DNA from: an uncultured Bacteroides sp.
GTDB lineage: Bacteria > Bacteroidota > Bacteroidia > Bacteroidales > Bacteroidaceae
Reading direction: 5' to 3'
DNA: 8,275 bases
Assembly (NCBI GenBank): GCA_959606905.1
Contig: CAUHML010000145.1
Span: forward strand, 1-8,275
The translations under genes were made by a program, and so were the position numbers. Each line of letters begins with the position of its first letter. The stretch's first letter is position 1. Below, piece after piece: positions 6,589-8,275 of this stretch. Below the pieces are notes generated by a model. It was not told the origin of the DNA, made no database searches, and saw only the letters and a program-made list of their open reading frames with translations.

Positions 6589-7578
6589 ATTCGTCGAACT
6601 CACGTTAATTAAATTCATTAATTCCGGAGGAACAGGAAGAATAGAAGTATTTTGCAAATCGCACTTCATTACCAATTGCTCAAGATATTCTTTCTCATAA
6701 TATTGGTCTAACGCAGTACGTAGAAGCAAGATAATTACGTCATCCCATTTGCCATTAAATCTAATCTTTGGCATATTACCCAAATACGGGAATGTTCGAG
6801 AAGAAACTCCATTCAATACATTTACTAATATTGAAGGTACATTATTTTTCTTACCAGAGATAGCTTCAATTCGACACCATTCTCTTTCTGAATATGTATC
6901 AGATTCTATGATAACTAATAAGGATGAAGCTATACCTGACTGAATCTGTTGGGCAAATTGATGACCATCCAAAATATCATTAACATCGAAGAAAGAATCG
7001 AGTTTAGTATCTGAACGCAAATAATCTCTTAAAGAAATTGCCGTAGATTCACCTAAATGATCTTTATCCTTTTTAGAATGGCTAATGAATAATTTTAGCT
7101 TTTGCCCAACTTTATAAGACTTTAAATAGCGTAAAATGTTATCATAAAGTCTTATTTGAAATTCATGCCAATCAGTTTCAATATTCTCATTTTTCAAACA
7201 AATAAACTGTTCTTCTTGAAGAAGTGGGTTTATGTCGAAAGCATACTTGGATAGTTTGACGGCAAATATTTTTAGTGCCCCATTGTCTTGTTTTACTAAT
7301 AATTCTTTTATATACTCATCCCATATAGTATTACAATACATATTGTCATCAACCAATAATATTGCAATAGTTTTATTACTGAAGTTTATATCTATCGGGG
7401 TAATTTGATTGGCCATATCCGTTCGAAAGAACACTGGTATATCAAGCCCATCTTCAAAAGGCCTACTTGAATTACGACACAGAAGATGGTAAATTTTCTC
7501 ATATGTTTCGCTACCTTTAGTATTATCCTTGTCATACAAGACATATACAGAAAGAGGTGTTTTAAAATTAGAACTCAT
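6460..7578 (-). CDS. Truncated 5' piece of the effector: two TIR-like regions plus an IS-derived tail
   Basis: This open frame has 372 codons. The first 322 belong to the effector and contain both TIR-like regions entire. After the duplication the frame runs about 50 codons into the right end of the IS, antisense to the transposase, before a stop at 6460-6462. If expressed, the product would be a TIR protein lacking its SLOG sensor. It could be inactive because the SLOG domain drives assembly, or it could be unregulated; the survival of the host argues for the former or for low expression. The ATG at 7578 has an AT-rich leader with no Shine-Dalgarno, as is common in Bacteroidetes. Confidence 0.7.
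   Translation of the reverse strand: MSSNFKTPLSVYVLYDKDNTKGSETYEKIYHLLCRNSSRPFEDGLDIPVFFRTDMANQITPIDINFSNKTIAILLVDDNMYCNTIWDEYIKELLVKQDNGALKIFAVKLSKYAFDINPLLQEEQFICLKNENIETDWHEFQIRLYDNILRYLKSYKVGQKLKLFISHSKKDKDHLGESTAISLRDYLRSDTKLDSFFDVNDILDGHQFAQQIQSGIASSLLVIIESDTYSEREWCRIEAISGKKNNVPSILVNVLNGVSSRTFPYLGNMPKIRFNGKWDDVIILLLRTALDQYYEKEYLEQLVMKCDLQNTSILPVPPELMNLINVSSTNSKQSKLCVKCTLYIDTRLFGKHAVRRNRPQYVYDEIVKASVS
6588..6604 (-). repeat. Right terminal inverted repeat of the IS
   Basis: Complement reads CGTGAGTTCGACGAATT. It shares its first base with the last base of the transposase stop codon (6586-6588). Confidence 0.85.
6605..6612. repeat. Target-site duplication, right copy (TTAATTAA)
   Basis: This is the second copy of the palindromic 8-bp target. 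It lies within effector codons 323-325 on the complementary strand. Confidence 0.85.
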
Positions 7579-7680
7579 AAAACAAAAAATAGAAGTAATT
7601 TATACTTAAGTTAGAGTTTTAAATAAATATCAAAATGTTAAGATACAGCACGTAAGTGGAATTATTCATTAATATTATGG

Positions 7681-8235
7681 ATGGTTAAACTCATGCATTA
7701 TGAAAATTCCATGCCTATCAAATACAAAGATACAATAAAAAAGGAAAATTATCTCATATTTCCGATGCAAAATATGGTTATGTTATGTAAAGTTGATTCA
7801 TTAGTAGTAAATGTCATTTTTCATACAAGCTCAAAACTATATGCCAACGTAACATCTTCTAAAAAATGCCAAGTAATAAAGAATTGACAATTTGATATGC
7901 CCGGTGTTATTGGAATGGGAGTTACGCAACGGCCTGAAGAATTGGTACAGAGTTCAACAGTCAAGAATGTGGGAAACAGAATACAACCTATGTGCTTTAT
8001 TGGACAAATACTAAAAACTTCCACTGAGCAGTTTCTCTTTAGAAACAGGAGGTCAAATGCAATCAGAAAAATCATTAAGATATCCAAATTTACGAAAAGG
8101 ACTATTGAGCAAATACAAACATTACAGCCTTATCTCCAAATTGATACAGAATATATTCTATACCCTGCATATTACGACCGTAAAAATAATCAGAACTTAT
8201 TATATAAAAAAGATGCTGAATTTCAATATATTTAG
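7681..8235 (+). pseudogene. Doubtful or decayed ORF near the right end, one in-frame stop
   Basis: Two short open frames, 7681-7887 (68 codons) and 7897-8235 (112 codons), share the same frame and are separated only by the TGA at 7885-7887 and three further codons. I do not recognise the first. The second begins MPGVIGMGVTQRPEEL, which recalls the strand and Gln-Arg-Pro motif of HerA/VirB4-like or Zot-like ATPases; no Walker A motif is present, so at best it is a remnant. Its end runs through the inner core of the right terminus. The frame agreement may be chance. It may instead be non-coding leader and end DNA. Confidence 0.28.
7725..7732 (-). promoter_or_regulatory. Candidate -7 box for the cargo operon
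   Basis: On the complementary strand TATCTTTG is an exact match to the Bacteroidetes TAnnTTTG box, about 147 bases before the effector start. No TTTG lies at the expected distance upstream, so the call rests on one box in AT-rich DNA and is weak. It would give a leader of about 140 bases. Confidence 0.28.
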
Positions 8236-8271
8236 AATGTCAAACAAAAAAATAAGAAAGTTCTGATAATG
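8186..8271 (-). repeat. Right end of the element: inverted copy of the left end
   Basis: Read on the complementary strand, the outer core CATTATCAGAACTTT occupies 8271-8257 and the inner core AGTTCTGATTAT occupies 8197-8186. The offset between cores is 74 bases, as at the left end. The intervening sequence is unrelated to the left end, so only the cores seem constrained. The last four bases of the window (8272-8275) are probably outside the element. Confidence 0.82.
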
Positions 8272-8275
8272 GCAT

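Larger units (their letters stand above)
5581..6604 (+). mobile_element. IS982-family insertion sequence, complete
   Basis: A 1,024-bp element with one transposase gene. The terminal inverted repeats are 5581-5597 and 6604-6588 (16 of 17 match, CGTGAGTTCGAYGAATT). It is flanked by TTAATTAA on both sides (5573-5580 and 6605-6612), an 8-bp target duplication. Because that target is itself a palindrome, the outer border is ambiguous by up to eight bases. Length, single ORF and duplication size suit the IS982 family; the terminal bases differ from the ACC ends I recall for many members. Intact ends and gene suggest it is active and recently inserted. Confidence 0.88.
4579..7578 (-). pseudogene. 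TIR-TIR-SLOG effector gene, split by an IS982-family insertion
   Basis: Two gene pieces (7578-6613 and 5580-4579) flank the insertion sequence. Deleting the IS and one TTAATTAA copy gives one uninterrupted frame of 655 codons. Reconstructed layout: a divergent TIR-like region (about 8-150, with IPVFFRTD at 47-54), a canonical TIR domain (about 160-300, with FISHSKKD at 164-171 and YSEREWCRIE with likely catalytic E238), a linker, then a SLOG/STALD domain (about 370-570) with YGGD at 415-418, LGGK at 525-528, GRMAGIFEE at 534-542 and LLGGFGG at 555-561. SLOG domains bind nucleotide-like ligands, and in ThsA the SLOG domain senses the TIR-made signal. Here TIR replaces the SIR2 of ThsA, so I infer an NAD-depleting effector. 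It was the first gene of the cargo operon. As it stands it cannot make the full protein. Confidence 0.88.
1..8271. mobile_element. RIT-type (recombinase-in-trio) element carrying a TIR defence cargo
   Basis: The whole window behaves as one element. Seen directly: three tandem, overlapping tyrosine recombinase genes at the left, an opposing cargo operon at the right, and matching inverted ends. Each end has an outer core (1-15 and 8257-8271, 15/15 identical after complementing) and an inverted inner core (75-86 and 8186-8197, 12/12), with the same 74-base offset on both sides. Known of the family: RIT elements carry three recombinases in a fixed order between inverted ends and normally have little or no cargo. 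Inferred: everything between the ends moves as a unit of about 8.3 kb, or about 7.2 kb before the internal IS arrived. Exact outer boundaries and target site cannot be fixed without flanking DNA. Confidence 0.8.
7579..8275. other. Region between the cargo operon and the right end, no confident gene
   Basis: About 700 AT-rich bases. They hold the leader of the cargo operon (nearest its start), the candidate -7 box at 7725-7732, the doubtful ORF pair on the + strand and the right end cores. I see no RNA gene and no second recombinase site other than the terminal cores. Confidence 0.5.

Noticed and set aside
7821..8087. 88-codon - strand hydrophobic frame upstream of the cargo operon
   Set aside because: Hydrophobic stretches with many Cys and Phe arise easily from the complement of AT-rich DNA; there is no family resemblance and no ribosome site.
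1..8275. CRISPR array, tRNA or rRNA genes
   Set aside because: No regularly spaced direct repeats, cloverleaf-like segments or ribosomal RNA sequences were seen.

Overview
The window looks like one complete mobile element from a Bacteroidales-type gut bacterium. The evidence is AT-rich intergenic DNA, weak Shine-Dalgarno sequences, promoter-like TTTG...TAnnTTTG boxes, and proteins typical of the phylum. The two window ends are inverted copies of each other. Each end has an outer core CATTATCAGAACTTT (1-15; complement at 8257-8271) and, exactly 74 bases further in, an inverted inner core AGTTCTGATTAT (75-86; complement at 8186-8197). No host flank is visible on the left and only about 4 bases on the right.

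The left part (131-3325, + strand) holds three overlapping tyrosine recombinase genes of about 403, 315 and 351 aa. This is the layout of recombinase-in-trio (RIT) elements, which as far as I know are usually little more than three recombinases plus inverted ends. A hairpin at 3400-3433 separates this module from a convergent cargo module.

The cargo (3437-7578, - strand) is an operon of TIR-domain genes that resembles Thoeris anti-phage defence. In transcription order it has: (1) a large effector-like gene with a divergent TIR-like region, a canonical TIR domain and a C-terminal SLOG/STALD ligand-sensing domain; (2) a ThsB-like TIR protein (DUF1863 type); (3) a second small TIR protein. By analogy, the small TIR proteins would make an NAD-derived signal on infection, the SLOG domain would bind it, and the effector's TIR domain would destroy NAD+. 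This working model is inference.

The effector gene is broken. A 1,024-bp IS982-family element (5581-6604, transposase on the + strand) sits inside it, flanked by an 8-bp TTAATTAA duplication. Removing the IS and one duplication copy restores one open reading frame of 655 codons across the junction, so the insertion explains the two gene pieces fully. It looks recent, because the transposase, both inverted repeats and the duplication are intact.

The stretch from 7579 to 8275 carries the leader of the cargo operon, a candidate promoter, a doubtful ORF pair in one frame split by a single stop, and the right end of the element.
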